A stretch of DNA of 64,000 bases, taken from contig ML986687.1 in the NCBI GenBank assembly GCA_010094045.1, forward strand, positions 1 through 64,000, given 5' to 3'. Positions 25,571-37,976 of the stretch are shown here, piece by piece (position 1 is the stretch's first letter; every line of letters starts with the position of its first letter). Source of the DNA: Lojkania enalia (Eukaryota > Ascomycota > Dothideomycetes > Pleosporales). The translations under genes and the position numbers were made by a program. The notes under the pieces were generated by a model. The model saw only the letters and a list, made by a program, of their open reading frames with translations. It searched no databases and was not told the origin of the DNA.

Positions 25571-27058
25571 ATGAGAGTTCTCAAGTGTGCCGACTTCAAT
25601 CCCGATTGCACGGCGAAGGAACAAGTAGTGAACGCCAATCCCGACATCGCTGGAATCGGAGTACGCGACTACTTCTGCATACGTTCTGCGCATTCTGCTA
25701 ACGAGAAATAGGTGATCCTTGGGTTCTTATGCACGACATGCCTAGCGTTCCTCATCGCTTTTTCTGTCCTCTTTCTCGACCGATATGAGAAGATTGTGAA
25801 CTTTTTCCGGAAATATGTCGTCAGAAATACGGATGAATACTGCCTCGAAGAAAAGCCGATCAAATACTGGCGGTCTCCAGTGTTTTGGTCAAAGGTCTTG
25901 AGCAAAAACTTGCTAGCCTTCAGCGACACCCAACTCTTAACAGGGATATGTACGTGCCTTCAAAATGAAAATTCAAAACTATATCCGCTTATTTGAACAA
26001 GCGATACAGTTTACCGCAATGCTCCAGCACTGCAAGCTTTCCGTCTACCATTTCAGAGTCGTCACAGATCTAGCATTTCTTACAACAGTCACACATCTTC
26101 TAGCCGTTGTGACTCTCCGTAAATATTTTGTAGACAATCCCTGGATTAACCTGCCTCGCATTTTCTTTATGCTTGGTAATTTAGCCTTACTTGGGTACAC
26201 TTCTTACGTCGCCTACTCGTATGATTTGGTCGAACTAGATCTCTCCTCGAGTCTGGCGTGCTTCTTCAAGAGCGAACGACCCCGCCTAAGAGCTGCGTTT
26301 GGCGGCAAATGGGCTGCTCTTCTCATTGCTGCCATCGGCGGTCATGCGACTGTCATCATCGCTATGTATATCCTCAGCGACAAAGTGTTGAAGAAGATAA
26401 AGGATAAATGGTGGTTCTGGATTGGTACCATCTTTCGTACTTGGATCATAGCGCCTGCTTACGCGACTTATGGCATTGTGATGGCAGGCAGATCCCTAAG
26501 GAAGACGCAGGCGCTTGGAACCGCTTCTGTGGCAATAGAAGGAAGCGAGACAGAATGGGGTTTCGGGCAGTTCCTTCCACTCCTTTTGCTAGCTCTGCCG
26601 CTGTTTGCTGGATGGGAAAGCTTCTGGGGTAAGTTATACTACGACATGTGTCGATATTCTTCACTCATAGCATTATAGAGGAAAAGAACTGGGATAAGAA
26701 CCTATTTTCCGGCTCACAGCGCCCGTCCACCGTCAATGTGATGCAGACGCCGAAATCCCCGAACCTGCATCAGCAATCTACACGAGACAACTCGGTAGCT
26801 GAGAGGACTATCGAGAGCAGCGGGCCGAGTCCCATGGGCACTCCTAGATTAAGGTCAACATCGCATATTACAATTAGCCCACATCTGACGCCGATGTCCA
26901 CTCCGAGGATCCCGGTATCCTCGCCGGTTGCGACTTCTGAGCTGACACCACCTCTTCCAGAGCTATCCCCGATTGCAAGCCCCCAGCTTACTCCGCCTGT
27001 AGGGCCACCGCAGAGACCGAGAAGTCCACCGAGGTTTGAGGAGCGCTTGCCACGGTGA
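25571..27058 (+). CDS. Multi-span membrane protein with Ser/Pro-rich tail, 4 exons, function unknown
   Basis: Exons 25571-25660, 25712-25949, 26002-26628 and 26679-27058 join in frame to 444 residues; donors are gtacgc, gtacgt and gtaagt. The N-terminus CADFNPDCTAKEQV is followed by six or seven hydrophobic segments, for example VILGFLCTTCLAFLIAFSVL, FLTTVTHLLAVV, IFFMLGNLALLGYTSYVAY, WAALLIAAIGGHATVII and FLPLLLLALPLFAGW. The cytosolic-looking C-terminal 120 residues are rich in SP/TP motifs, suggesting phosphorylation. The pattern ALSDTQLLTGI...YHFRVVTDLAFL is one I associate with a widespread, uncharacterised fungal family, but I cannot give a function. Confidence 0.8.
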
Positions 27059-27181
27059 AATGCTCATCTCGTCAACGTTGAAGATAGGAATGATGATCTA
27101 TTTTCCTAGTGCATGCCTTGATCGTAAGATCCTAAACCTATAACGCCAGTCTACAAAACCCTCCTTATATCATCACCTTTC

Positions 27182-28329
27182 TCACGCATCCCTAGCCGCT
27201 GCGTGAAGCAGAATAATAAAGCTCTGGCCTTCCGGGGACCCGGCCACATATGGCTCCGTGTTACGCCAGTTCAACGGATCAATCGCGGGCTTTGCAATAC
27301 CAGTTCCCTCCTCGATATGCGAATCGACAACGTCCATCTTTTTGAGCGCCCACTCTTTGTACGATTCCCCAAAGGTACCAGGTTCCAACTTGGCCATCCG
27401 AAGCGCGGTAGCTGCCAACAATGCCGTGCCGGAGATCTCGCCCCACCACGACGAGTCGGGTAGATAGTTGCGTAGGAGTTCGCTCTGATCATTATCCTGT
27501 GCAATGGCGCCATCTATAATTGCTTTGATAGTGCCCACAAGCTCGCCCTGCTCACTCTTAGTCTCACCATCGAACTTCGATTTCCTCAGCGTCGCCAACA
27601 CTCGACTCGCGCCCGCAGCTGCCCAAGCATTTCCAGTGCTCCATATCCCGTCGTCCGGAGCGCCAGGCCCTACAATATGTTTCCATGTTCCGGCCTCCGT
27701 ACCCAGGACTTCGCGATATAGTTTCACCTGGTTCGCGCCCTCTTTGGCGAGGTTCACATCATCGGATGCGACGCCATAATATGCAAGAAATGGAGGAACC
27801 ATGTAAATGAAATCAGCCCAAAGCTCAGCGTACCCCTCACGATGGGAGATGGCGCCATTCGACCAACGATCGTTGTCCGCGATAAGGTGGTCCTTTTGGC
27901 GGGTTGCCGCATCGTGGTATGTGGAATCGGTTGTTCCGATCAGGAGAGCCGGGATGCCGAGGGAAGCAGGATCTCCTTTTGCGCCTATACTCTTTATTAG
28001 TAAGACACTCATTCAAATCCCTCGACATCCACATCCTATCCCTCACAAAACGGGCATAGAATATTGTAAGCAGTTGACATACCATCTTCATACAAAGTCT
28101 CCCCATCCGTCCTAATCACCCCCTTGTCCCTCAGCCACGACAGCGCGGCCACGGATTCCCATTCCACACCTGGCACTTGCTGGTTTGGGAACGGATCGTT
28201 CCATACACTAATCGATGCGTTATTCCATTCAAGGAGGGCTTCGGCTACAGTGCCGTATTCCCAGCTGCCTTTTGCGTTGTTCTGGGCAACTGCTAGCACG
28301 GTAGCGAGAAGGTCGGCAGAAGCTACCAT
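27182..28329 (-). CDS. GH105-like six-hairpin glycosidase (unsaturated rhamnogalacturonyl hydrolase type), 2 exons
   Basis: Exon 1 is 28329-28083 and exon 2 27984-27182, with a 98-nt intron (gtatgt...tatag); the product is 349 residues, normal for GH105/GH88-like enzymes. Family members remove the unsaturated uronic acid left at oligosaccharide ends by pectate or rhamnogalacturonan lyases. Visible motifs: NNASISVWNDPFPNQQVPGVEWE near the N-terminus, DRWSNGAISHREGYAELWAD, DDGIWSTGNAWAAAG and SSWWGEISGTALLAA, which repeat the (alpha/alpha)6 pattern. There is no signal peptide, so it is probably intracellular or acts on imported fragments. The family call is by motif; exact substrate is not readable. 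Neighbour 29.2 kb permease is on the same strand but 900 bp away. Confidence 0.75.
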
Positions 28330-29229
28330 TTTCTATTTATTGTTGTTTTGGTGCGAAGATTGCTTCGAGGGTTGGGGTAGGGAATGTGGAAATGAATCAG
28401 TGAATGAAAGACGGAAAGATGTTAAGCGAAGAAGCACAGTATAAATAATTGGCAACTATGTATTCTAAATGCTGCAATGCGCACCCGTAGAGAGATCATC
28501 GCCATCTATATATACCGCTGTCCTCCTACCAAATATCAACTGCCGTTTACCAAATACCCTATCTGTCGAAATTCTCCGACCCCATCCCGTGATCCAGAGC
28601 GGAAATGCCTAGTTCATGCTATCTATGAATAGCCACGCGATAACCATCCTCGGCAATCGGACACACATAAGTAATCTCATGCAAACCGCTCGCAGCGAAT
28701 GGCACGCCGTCATCCTCCGAGCGCGCGTCTCAAGTGTCCGGATCGGGTTATTTGATGCTTAGTCACACCAAAGCTCGCTATACTAGGTACAACAAGCAGT
28801 ATAGCGCAGTGAGTGTGTATGTACGACAGGTGTTATTACAGCGATGCGTGAAACGATCGGAGAATTAGTGTGCGGTGCTGATGGCGTGCGATTTCGGTGG
28901 CATGGCGATGGGATTCGGGGTGCATGATCGTCGGTTCGTATTTGGATTCCGTGGTTTGGGGGCTGGGGGCTTGGTGCGCTGCGTAGATTGCTGGCATATC
29001 GTTGTGCGAAGGGCTGATGATTCATGATGGGAGTGGGGGCAGTGACTGGATTGCACGGAGAGTGCTGACGCCAGATCAAGATGTCGGGGATTCTGCTTTC
29101 GGTCATCTACCCGCGACATCACAGTTTGAAGAATATATCTCGGAGCATGCATCCCGAAAAAAGCATTTTTCATATCATGGTATTGGGATTCTAATTTTGT
29201 CTATCGGACAACTTGATATGCTCAGACTT
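28330..29229. other. Intergenic, with a possible 3'-end gene remnant at 28626-28740 (-)
   Basis: On the minus strand 28740-28626 a frame reads SEDDGVPFAASGLHEITYV and CPIAEDGYRVAIHR then stop. Its composition is coding-like, but an in-frame TGA lies just upstream and no acceptable exon was found to join. It may be the tail of a decayed gene. Otherwise nothing recognised. Confidence 0.3.
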
Positions 29230-31101
29230 CTACGCAATCCAGAACCAAGCCTTTTGCAACCAGTTTTTCGGTACCGGCTCCTCGTCCATCGCGCACAATT
29301 CATCCATTTCCCTCTTGCCGCTGATGACATCAATGTTGTGCATCCTAATAGCAAACGGCGTTCGAAACCAGATTTTATGGCTAAAATAAAGCGCTAGGAA
29401 GATCGGAAGGGTGATATAGGCAGCGAGAAAGTTCGCCGCAGACCAATTCTCCGGGAAGAAGACTTGAAAGCCATTTGTGATTGTCAAAAGGCTTACAAGG
29501 AAAAGAATAAAGTAAACAAAGTACGGCTGGAACGGTGTCCTGAAGGGAAGGGTGTGGAGCAGGTTGTGGTAGACGAGCGCCTTGCGGAACCGGATGTAGG
29601 TTATCATGACTACGATCCAGGCGATGAAGCCAGAGATGGTAGAAATGTTAGCAAACCAGTTGAAGACCTGAGCACCGGTGTTGGATATGTTGAGGTATGC
29701 TAGCAGACCGATGACCCATGTCGCTAAAACTGCAATCCAGGGTACACCATTCTTGTTTGTTTTGCCGAAGATCTTTGGTGCGTCGCCACTGAGTGCCATT
29801 CCATAGAGCACACGAGATCCGGAGTAGAGGAAAGCGTTTCCAGCAGACCAGGCGGAGGTTAAAATAGCAGCGTTGATGGCATGGTTTAGGCCGCCAATGC
29901 CGGCTCGGGCAATACCGATAACGAAAGGTGACGCAGAAGCGTTAGAATCCGGGCTCAGGAGTCGATCGTCATTGGATGGTACAATAACGCCGATGATGAA
30001 GGAGCCAAAGCCGTAGAAGATAGCTAAACGCCAGACGAAGCGGCGGGCAGCTTTTGGAATGTTACGGCGAGGTGCAATCGTCTCGCCTGCCGCCAGAGCG
30101 ATAAGTTCAGGAGATGTGATGAAAGCGAACCCGGCGCGGACGAAGGCTGTCCAGTAAGCCAGGAACTTCCCAGTGTTTCCGGGCACAAGATATTCATTGA
30201 ATGCCCCCGGATTATTCCAGTACCTGAAACCTAATCGTCCTTGATCATTCGGACTACCATCCAGCATGATAACGAATCCGAGGATGATGAGGGCCATGAT
30301 CGTAATAAACTTGATACTGGCGAACCAGAACTCCGCTTCTCCAAAAATTCCTACAGCGACAATGTTTAGAAACAAGATTACGAGTAGGAATATCGTTATC
30401 CAGACAGCGGTTGGAACAGGGGTAGACCAATAGTCGACCAATATCGCTCCTGCTGTTGCTTCGGCCGCGACAAGAATAGCATACGCATACCAATAATTCC
30501 ATCCTGCGGCAAAAGCTAAACTCGGGTCCACAAATCGCTTGACGAAGTACGGAATCGTAATGCCCTTCATGGGAAGGTAGGTAACAATTTCGGCGAGATT
30601 GTTCATTACGTTCCAGACAACTATCATCATAGAGAGATACGCCATGAAGAGCGGGGCGGGCCCGACAGCTGAAAGAATGGCTCCACTGCCAACGAATAAA
30701 CCGGTGCCAATAGCTCCTCCAAGTGCCCTGTCTTCTGGTCAGCTATGAGTTGTAAGAAATGTGATGCCTCATTGGCTGTCCATTCAATATTTTATGTAGA
30801 GCATAATTCATTCACTCCGGGGCCGGCTCCTGCTCTTGCTTTCTCATACTCAGGTAATATATTCCGTTCACTCCCAAGTGAAAGTAATGGTTATAGGAGT
30901 GATAAGAGATGATGCTAAGAAGCAGACTTACATAAACTGAATATGACGGCTCTTCAACCCTCGATGCGTCTCACCACCTCTTCCACTGGCCTCGGCAACC
31001 GTCTTCGATCCATGAGCTGTGTGTTCGCCATAGACATAGCTTTCCGGCTTATGCAAGCCGCTACTTTCGCCCTTTTCGACTTCCGCGCCGTCGTGATTCA
31101 T
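29230..31101 (-). CDS. Amino-acid permease (APC superfamily, YAT type), 2 exons
   Basis: Proton-coupled plasma-membrane uptake of amino acids. Exon 1 is 31101-30932 and exon 2 30727-29230; the 204-nt intron starts gtaagt and joins AT|G in the conserved block LKSRHIQF-M-ALGGAIGTGLFVGSG. That block is the hallmark of fungal amino-acid permeases and fixes the start at 31101. The product is 555 residues with about 12 hydrophobic segments. Other family blocks are GWNYWYAYAILVAAEATAG, FTSPELIALAAGE-like ITSPELIALAAGETIAP, and SAWSAGNAFLYSGSRVLYGMA. The hydrophilic N-terminus and charged C-terminus (GKREMDELCAMDEE) are usual regulatory tails. The specific substrate cannot be told. Confidence 0.92.
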
Positions 31102-32093
31102 CTTGGAAATCTCAGAGTGGGCCTATTTTCAACGTGGTGTCCGGGTCCAAGCCCTTGAAATAAAACCCACTGCTCTTATATCTTCTTACGTTGAAGTGTC
31201 GCTGATCCTCACTGTCGAGTAAGAGATTTCCGTCATACGAAATCCTCAGCGTCGACTTTCCAAGTGCGGAGAAGCCAAGTTGATCTCAGCTTGGTAACGA
31301 TCACAAACGGTCCCAATTACCGTCCGGGTGGAGCTGGGGAACCAATTACTATTACGTATCAATTCGGCTTAATAGCGGGGGTCGTTTAGTTTGAAGGGGG
31401 GCCGTTGTTCCTGCGGCGCTGTCGCACTGCCGCCCAAATACGGCGCTACAGCCGTGGTCCTCATATGGTCAGGATATAGACGCTAGGCCAGTGAAGGAAG
31501 TCCAAAGGAAGTTATAGTGAATTGCTTGAGCCGAAGAAAGCCGGCAGCAAAATTACGCTATGCACGTGGCCGGCAGCCCACGCATGGCCTAGCACTAGAC
31601 CGCATCATTCTGGGGATGATTTCCGCTTCACAGAACGTAGTACTTCCGTAGTGACTTGAGACGCGTCCTCTAAGGATTGTCGTAGTGAAGAATAAAAATA
31701 AGAATCGTGGCGTTCTGCTCGTGGCTCGGGCGGGAGGCCCCCTTCCCGCAAAAGCTTAGCTCCGACCCGAAACACCAGCCCCATCGATCACCAGGGCATT
31801 TCGTCGTAGCCGAGATGCCTCATCGTCTTTCTTTCCTCCCTAACCAGCCTGCTTTCGTCCTAGCTGACAACCTCCCGATTTTAAGTAATTAAAGCTAAAA
31901 ATCATTTTTTTTATGATAATAAGGTATCGACTTTATATCCTGAAGCAGGGGAAAGCCGTAAGGATCTTCCCGAGGCCGTTAGGCGCCAATCTCACTTTTC
32001 AGCAGACCAACCAAGTTATGCAAGGCCTACACCAAACCACATTGCAATGACTCTAGTTCAGGATAAATACTTATCCTAATCTTTTGTTATGCC
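31102..32093. other. Intergenic, about 990 bp, divergent promoter region
   Basis: Lies between the divergent permease (-) and NLR (+) genes and must hold both promoters. A 23-base stretch near 31811-31834 (gagatgcctcatcgtctttc) recurs with two G/A differences near 40422. No open frame with coding character. Confidence 0.45.
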
Positions 32094-35012
32094 ATGGCGG
32101 AGCTGGTTGGTACTGTAGCTTCAGTCGCACAGCTCATATCGTTGAGTGGGGAACTGCTCGCAGGTGGATATGGCTTTCTCGCGAAGGTTGCACGGGCACC
32201 ATCGGAGATCAGGAGCCTCTTGACCGAGGCTGCTGCAATCAATAGTCTTCTAGCTCAACTCCAGTGTTTGACGGATGCCAAATCGGAACTACCAACTGGC
32301 GACGCACTCTCCACTCTCGAGCGCTTGGGCGTGTTCCGAGAATGCCAAACAACGCTAAAGTCGATCCAAAAGGCGCTTACTGCGTGCGAGCAGATGCATG
32401 GAAATGATGTGAAGAATTTCGGTCGCCGTCTGATTTGGCCATTCAAAGAGCGAGAGACCAAAGAGGCTCTGCAACGGCTGCATCACCTCCGAGACCTACT
32501 TGCAAATGCTGTCGAAGCAAATAACGCGTGCGTTTCTGTTCTTGATGTCACTAAATAACACTCAGACTTATGTAGGGTTGCTCTGCGTCGCGTCGAGATG
32601 AACCAGGGCCTGCTCCTTGATGAAATGACATCTCTGACAGATATCGCGAAGGCTAAATTGAGCCGCGAAGAAGCAAAGACGGTGTTCTCTTGGATTTGCC
32701 CACTGCCTTCAGATGGGGCCCAGGCGAGCTTAGAGAATGCGTTGAGTCTAAGAGTTCAGGGTACAGGGGAGTGGTTTCTCAAATCTGACATTTTCCAAGA
32801 ATGGCTGAAGCCCCAACATGAAAGCCCAGCCATCTGGATCACCGGCTTACGTACGTAACCATTACTTGAGATAGAAAGCTATTGTACTAAGAAGTGACTG
32901 TAGCTGGTTCTGGCAAGACATTGCTTTGGTAGTGTTCTTCTTGTTAAAGCGTATCTGTCTCCTTCACTAAGCAATTGCAGCGCTTCAATTATCGATACAG
33001 TGCGACAACTATCAAGCAATTCCAAGCGAGCCGTGCTTTTCTTCTTCTGCGACCATCGTGATCGCTCGAAGATAACATTGGAGAACTTCCTCATGAATAT
33101 CACAAAGCAGATGTTAAACACATCACCAGCCTGCCTAGAGAAGGCCCGAGTACTTTATGAAGAAAAGGGCAAAAATTTCGGTCGCCCGTTCAATCGGAGC
33201 GAATACCTTCCTCTCATCAAGTCTTTCGTAGAGAAGTTCGAAGAGATATTCCTAATTGTTGACGCCCTCGATGAGGCTGCTGATGGAAACCAAATTGCCA
33301 GTGTTTTAAATCACCTGCGCGATATCGCAGGGTCGCAAAGCATCATTATAAAGACATTATTCACTAGCCGCTTTGACGTGCGCATCGAACAACGTTACCC
33401 GCTTATTACAACCGTTCGTATCACACTCGCAGATAATGTTCGGCAGGATATTGAGCATTACATAAAATGGGAGCTTGAACGCAGAGTGTCGTCAGGCGCG
33501 ATCAAGCTAAGAGATAAAAAGCTTCGATTTCTTATTCAGAAGCAGATTGAAGGACGCGCCGGAACGTAAGTCTTCACTTTTGATTCGACGATATCGTCTA
33601 TCTCACGCGTTTTCTGAAGGCTCCTGCAAGCACGTCTTCAACTTGACTATCTTGCCACTGCGAAGACAGATCGGAACATCAAAGCCCTGGTGCATAGTTT
33701 ACCAAACGGGCTTGATTATACGTATGAGACCCTTCTCAGTACTATGGCTTCTCGCTTTCCGGGCCGTATTAGCGAGATGAAGATGCTCCTCCACTGTATC
33801 GTTGCTGCTGCGTCGCCATTGACGGCCACTCAACTCTCTGAGATCATGGCAATGAAGCCAGGCGAACGATTTCTAGATTTTGATTCCGTGACGACAGATC
33901 CATACGATACCTTAGAAGTCATAGCACCATTCGTTGTCGTCGACCGAGAGGAAAAGGATCACGGTATCATCAAGCTCTCACACTACTCATTGGAAGAATA
34001 TCTCCATTCTGAGAAGATACTCCAGGGACCTGCTAGGTACTTCCACGTGTATCATCCAGAAGCGGATGCATGGCTTGCCGCTATTTGCCTTCAATATCTT
34101 ACCTTTTCCGTCTTCGACCTTCCAGCAGACACCAGTCCGGTAGAGACAGACCCAGGGAAGCAGGAAAAGTATACGTTTTACAACTATGCGGCATTAAATT
34201 GGTACAAACATATGCAAAGCACCACAGGACTTCCAGGTTTTAAAGACTTGTATGAGCCTTACCTTTTATGGTTCGTAAATGGTGGCCACGGACCGCCGTG
34301 CTACGAGAAATGGCAGGAAACATTCCACAAAGCATTTCCTTTCACTGAGGCCGGTTTCCATTCTCCGATCTGCTTCGCTATCTGGGCGGAACTGGATGAG
34401 TTGGTTGACTACTTGCTGCCTATGTTGGACGACGTAGACCGCCACTTTGCTGATGGATTCACCTGTCTTACCGTGGCTGCTATGTGTAATGGCACGGCGG
34501 CTGCTAGAAAGCTTCTAGCCCTTGGTGCGGACGTCAATAAAGCTACGTCGGACCGACAGTTGACTCCTCTGCATCTCGCAGCAGAGTTTAGTTCTGAGGA
34601 CACATTCGCTCTTCTCCTTGATGCTGGCGCCGATCCTCACGCCAGGTCCGGCTCTGGAACTACCGCATTCTACCGTGCGGCACGCGGGGGCAACACACAT
34701 ATTCTTCGACGACTTAGGGAGTGCGACTGCGATGTAAATGCCTGCACGTTTGACAACTGGACACCATTATTGGAGGCGGTTGAAAATGGCCATGAGGAGG
34801 TTGTCGATCTCCTACTCGAGTGGGGTGCCGATCCAAACATAAAAAGCAACGGGCCTTGGGAAACGGTCACGCCCGTTACTTTAGCTGATGCGCTGCCGTA
34901 TCGATCCATTGCGAGAAAGATACGAAAGGCAGCATTCGGTTGGAGTCCTTCTGAAAGCGAGTTAGACATTCCTGCAGGTCTTATCGGACGACATGATGGG
35001 GAGTTTCAATAA
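32094..35012 (+). CDS. NLR-type STAND protein: HeLo-like/Fungal_N domain, NACHT, ankyrin repeats; 5 exons
   Basis: Proposed exons 32094-32527, 32576-32850, 32904-32928, 32981-33565 and 33620-35012 give 903 residues in one frame. Residues 1-145 (ELVGTVASVAQLISLSGELL, RAPSEIRSLLTEAA) match the N-terminal helical domain found on many fungal NACHT proteins. NACHT follows: P-loop GLPGSGKTLL around 236-245, split by introns, then VLFFFCDHRDRS and Walker B FLIVDALDEA near 335. A winged-helix-like region lies at 500-600 (SLEEYLHSE). About four ankyrin repeats occupy 718-855, with TPLHLAAEF and LLLEWGADPN as the best. Such proteins act as oligomerising sensors in heterokaryon incompatibility and non-self recognition. 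Unbroken open frames indicate a living gene. The ligand is unknown. Confidence 0.88.
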
Positions 35013-35920
35013 GATTGCCAGACGAAACCGTAGAACAACAAGGTACAAGAAGAGGGGAAGATGCACAGACTACGGTGTGACAGGGAGGAACAACCATATT
35101 TTCGGTAGACTTGGTGTAATTCCACGGCACCCGAGTCTGCCAACAAGACGTCATATTAGATGATGTTTGGAACTCATCTATACAGCCATCTCGAGCTCCC
35201 ACGACCTCAATGGCATCCAAAGTCTCAAGCAAAAGTATCACAATATGCACAAGCCTCGTCACCCCAGAAATAACGCGGGTGGTCGCTTGCTTACTTCTAG
35301 GCCGCTCAATCAGCGCCTTTCCAGACCTGGTTGGCTAGTGTGCCCCTCCTTAGCGCCTTAGCGTGAACGGGCGTACCCGATCATCCTGTTCTTTCTTTCG
35401 GTTCCAGCTCTCACGTCTCCCACATCTCCAACGTCTGCCTTTGTCCTCCCGCGAGCCACGTCGAGTCTCGAGTCTGCTTGATTTGGCTACACGGAAATGG
35501 ATCTGACAGCTAGGCCGCGTTGATCATTGCCACAGCTGTCGATCAATGGGCAAAGTGTCGCTTGGCGTCACCCTCAGCTCGTCTCTAGGCGACGAGGCGT
35601 ACCTCACGGGGTGGGGCACAGCTGAGTCGTGAGCGTTGGAGCTATCGATATGTGTTCATTGAGACTTCCATCTTTGCGGTTAAAGGGCCGCCGCTGCCTC
35701 CTTGCCTACATACTTGCTCTAGAACGCCGCTGCCAATATCCAAGCACTGCTTACGTTTCGTGTAACTCCGGCCCCATTCATTTCCAGAGCAGGGCTCGTC
35801 CAGCCTCGTTACTTGCGCTCGCCGGCCGTCTGACATCCTCTGGTTGCCCCCTTCTCCCCTATTGTTGAGCATCGGCTACGGTGCACGTTCATTTCTTTTG
35901 CAGGCGCATGGTCAGCTAAA
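35013..35920 (+). other. Intergenic, promoter of the DUF2235 gene
   Basis: About 900 bp with pyrimidine-rich tracts at 35380-35450 and 35680-35720 leading into the start at 35921. The short open frames present on both strands have no coding character. Confidence 0.45.
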
Positions 35921-37794
35921 ATGTCTGTCGAATCACCCTGGCCAAGACGCATCGTCATCTGCTGCGACGGAACATGGCAATCGTCCGTGACAACTCAAGA
36001 CAATGTCCCCTCAAACGTCACCAAACTCTGTCGACACATTGCCCGTATTGGCATAGATGATAAGGGCAAGAAGTACCACCAATTGGTTTACTACGATAGC
36101 GGCATTGGCACTGGCAATCTTGGCAGCTCGGAGAGAAAGCGGCAAGGCGGTACAGGCGCCGGTCTTTCGGAGAATGTCATCGAGGCCTACAACTTCATTG
36201 TTCTCAACTATGAACCTGGTGATGAGATCTTTTGCTTCGGTTTCTCTAGAGGAGCGTATACGGCCAGAGCAGTTGCAGGCTTGGTCACCGACATAGGTGT
36301 CATCAAGCCAAAAGACATGCAAGTCTTTCCAGAGATCTATCGCGCATACATGACGAACGATGAGGGTGAAGTATTTCGCGAAACCAAGGCATGGAAGGCA
36401 TTTGTCAGTGGGAAGTTGAATAAGCAGGGCGAAATAATGGCAGCTAAAGGCGGCCAATGGGGCATCACGGAGCAAGCTAAGTATTATGAGATCGATCCTC
36501 ATGACACCCTCGAACTCAGCGAGAAGAGTCGAAAGGTCAAAGTCGTGGGTGTCTGGGACACTGTCGGCTCGTTGGGTATTCCAGACGTCGCTTGGTTCAA
36601 CTTCTCAAGCTGGCGGTCGAGGTACGGCTTCCACAACGTCAAACTCACTGAGAGTAAGTCTATTTCTGAGGTACCGCTTAGTAGAGTGCTGAAGATTACA
36701 GATATTGAGCATGCATTCCATGCACTTGCTCTTGACGAACGCCGCGGACCATTTCGCCCAACTCTTTGGTATATCCCTTATGAGCTCAAGGAGCAACTAG
36801 CCAAAGACAAGAAACAGATCCCAGAATTGAAGCAAGTCTGGTTTCCGGGTGTCCATATCAACAGTGGCGGCGGCAACGATGATACCATCGGTGAGATGAA
36901 GGGCGACCTAGAGCGTTAGTGAATGAACAACATCAGCTATTCTTTTATATTACGCTAACATTGGTGGTAAGACTTGTCAACTGCAACATTCTGCTGGATG
37001 CTTCAGTGCATCGCTCCCTATCTCACCATTGATCAAGAAGCCTTCAACCAGACTATGGCAGGGCAGAAGCGCTTCTATGAGAAAATTCGTCACGCTTGCA
37101 CTTACCACCACGAGACTTGGGGAGACTGGGTGAAAAATAAGATACCTAAAATCCGAGTCATCAACCCAGGGCCAGACGTGCTTGATCCACCCAAGCGTGA
37201 TCCGCCGCATGAGCACATATTCGATTATGGCTGGGGGACAGGCCCAGTTGTCAACTCAAGGTATAACATCTGCTTTTACCATAAGGGAAAACATGCTAAG
37301 CATATCTTCGCGTCTGTAGAACCGGAATTTATCTAGCAGCAAAGTCATACGAACGTGTGCCCGGTCACTGCGAACTCGAGGTTTACGATGACGGCGAATC
37401 TAAGCTAGTTGACATTAATTCCAAGGGTTTCACAAATGAGTACATCCACCCTATATGCCACTACCGTGACATTATCCGCGGCTTTGAAAAGACGGCTGCT
37501 TTGAGAAAATTCAAGCGTGAATTTAGCAACGAGCTGAACAGATACTTCTGGCGCCATACCGAGGATAAAGACCACCCACACCACAAACCATTACCCGAAT
37601 GGATCATTTTGAACGATAAGCCCGGTAAGATCAATTATGAGAGGGCATGGTACCATCAGTGTGAGCAGACGGATGAGATGAAGAAGAAACTGAAGGACCA
37701 CAATGATCCCAGCTATGAAAAGGATTGGTTGGAGAGCCTGGATGAAAAAGTTGATTTCTCTGTAGGAGACAAGGAGGCCCATGAGTATCCCTAA
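35921..37794 (+). CDS. DUF2235 alpha/beta-hydrolase (Tle1-like lipase fold), 4 exons
   Basis: Exons 35921-36653, 36702-36890, 36972-37260 and 37320-37794 give 561 residues. The first intron (36654-36701, gtaagt...acag) is 48 nt with no stop, so the frame also reads through it; removal restores NIEHAFHALALDERRGPF, the family block. DUF2235 signatures: VICCDGTW at 12-19, nucleophile elbow G107-F-S109-R-G111, acid candidate D213 in VWDTVGS, and H248 next to HALALDERR. The family includes bacterial type VI phospholipase Tle1; fungal members are mostly uncharacterised serine hydrolases. No signal peptide or membrane span. It sits about 900 bp downstream of the NLR on the same strand, and its stop is 182 bp from the convergent monooxygenase stop. 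Confidence 0.87.
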
Positions 37795-37976
37795 GCGTTA
37801 CGTCGGTTATTTTTATAGTCTTAACTCATGTGCATTACCTATGTTGCTGATTAGGGCGAAATTGTTGAAAATATCCATTTTTCTCGTCAAAGTTATTCTA
37901 TAGTATACTTACCGTCAGTGAACAAATCTAACTTTCGTGTTCTTACGATGTTATATCAATAGCGTAGTGAACTTCC

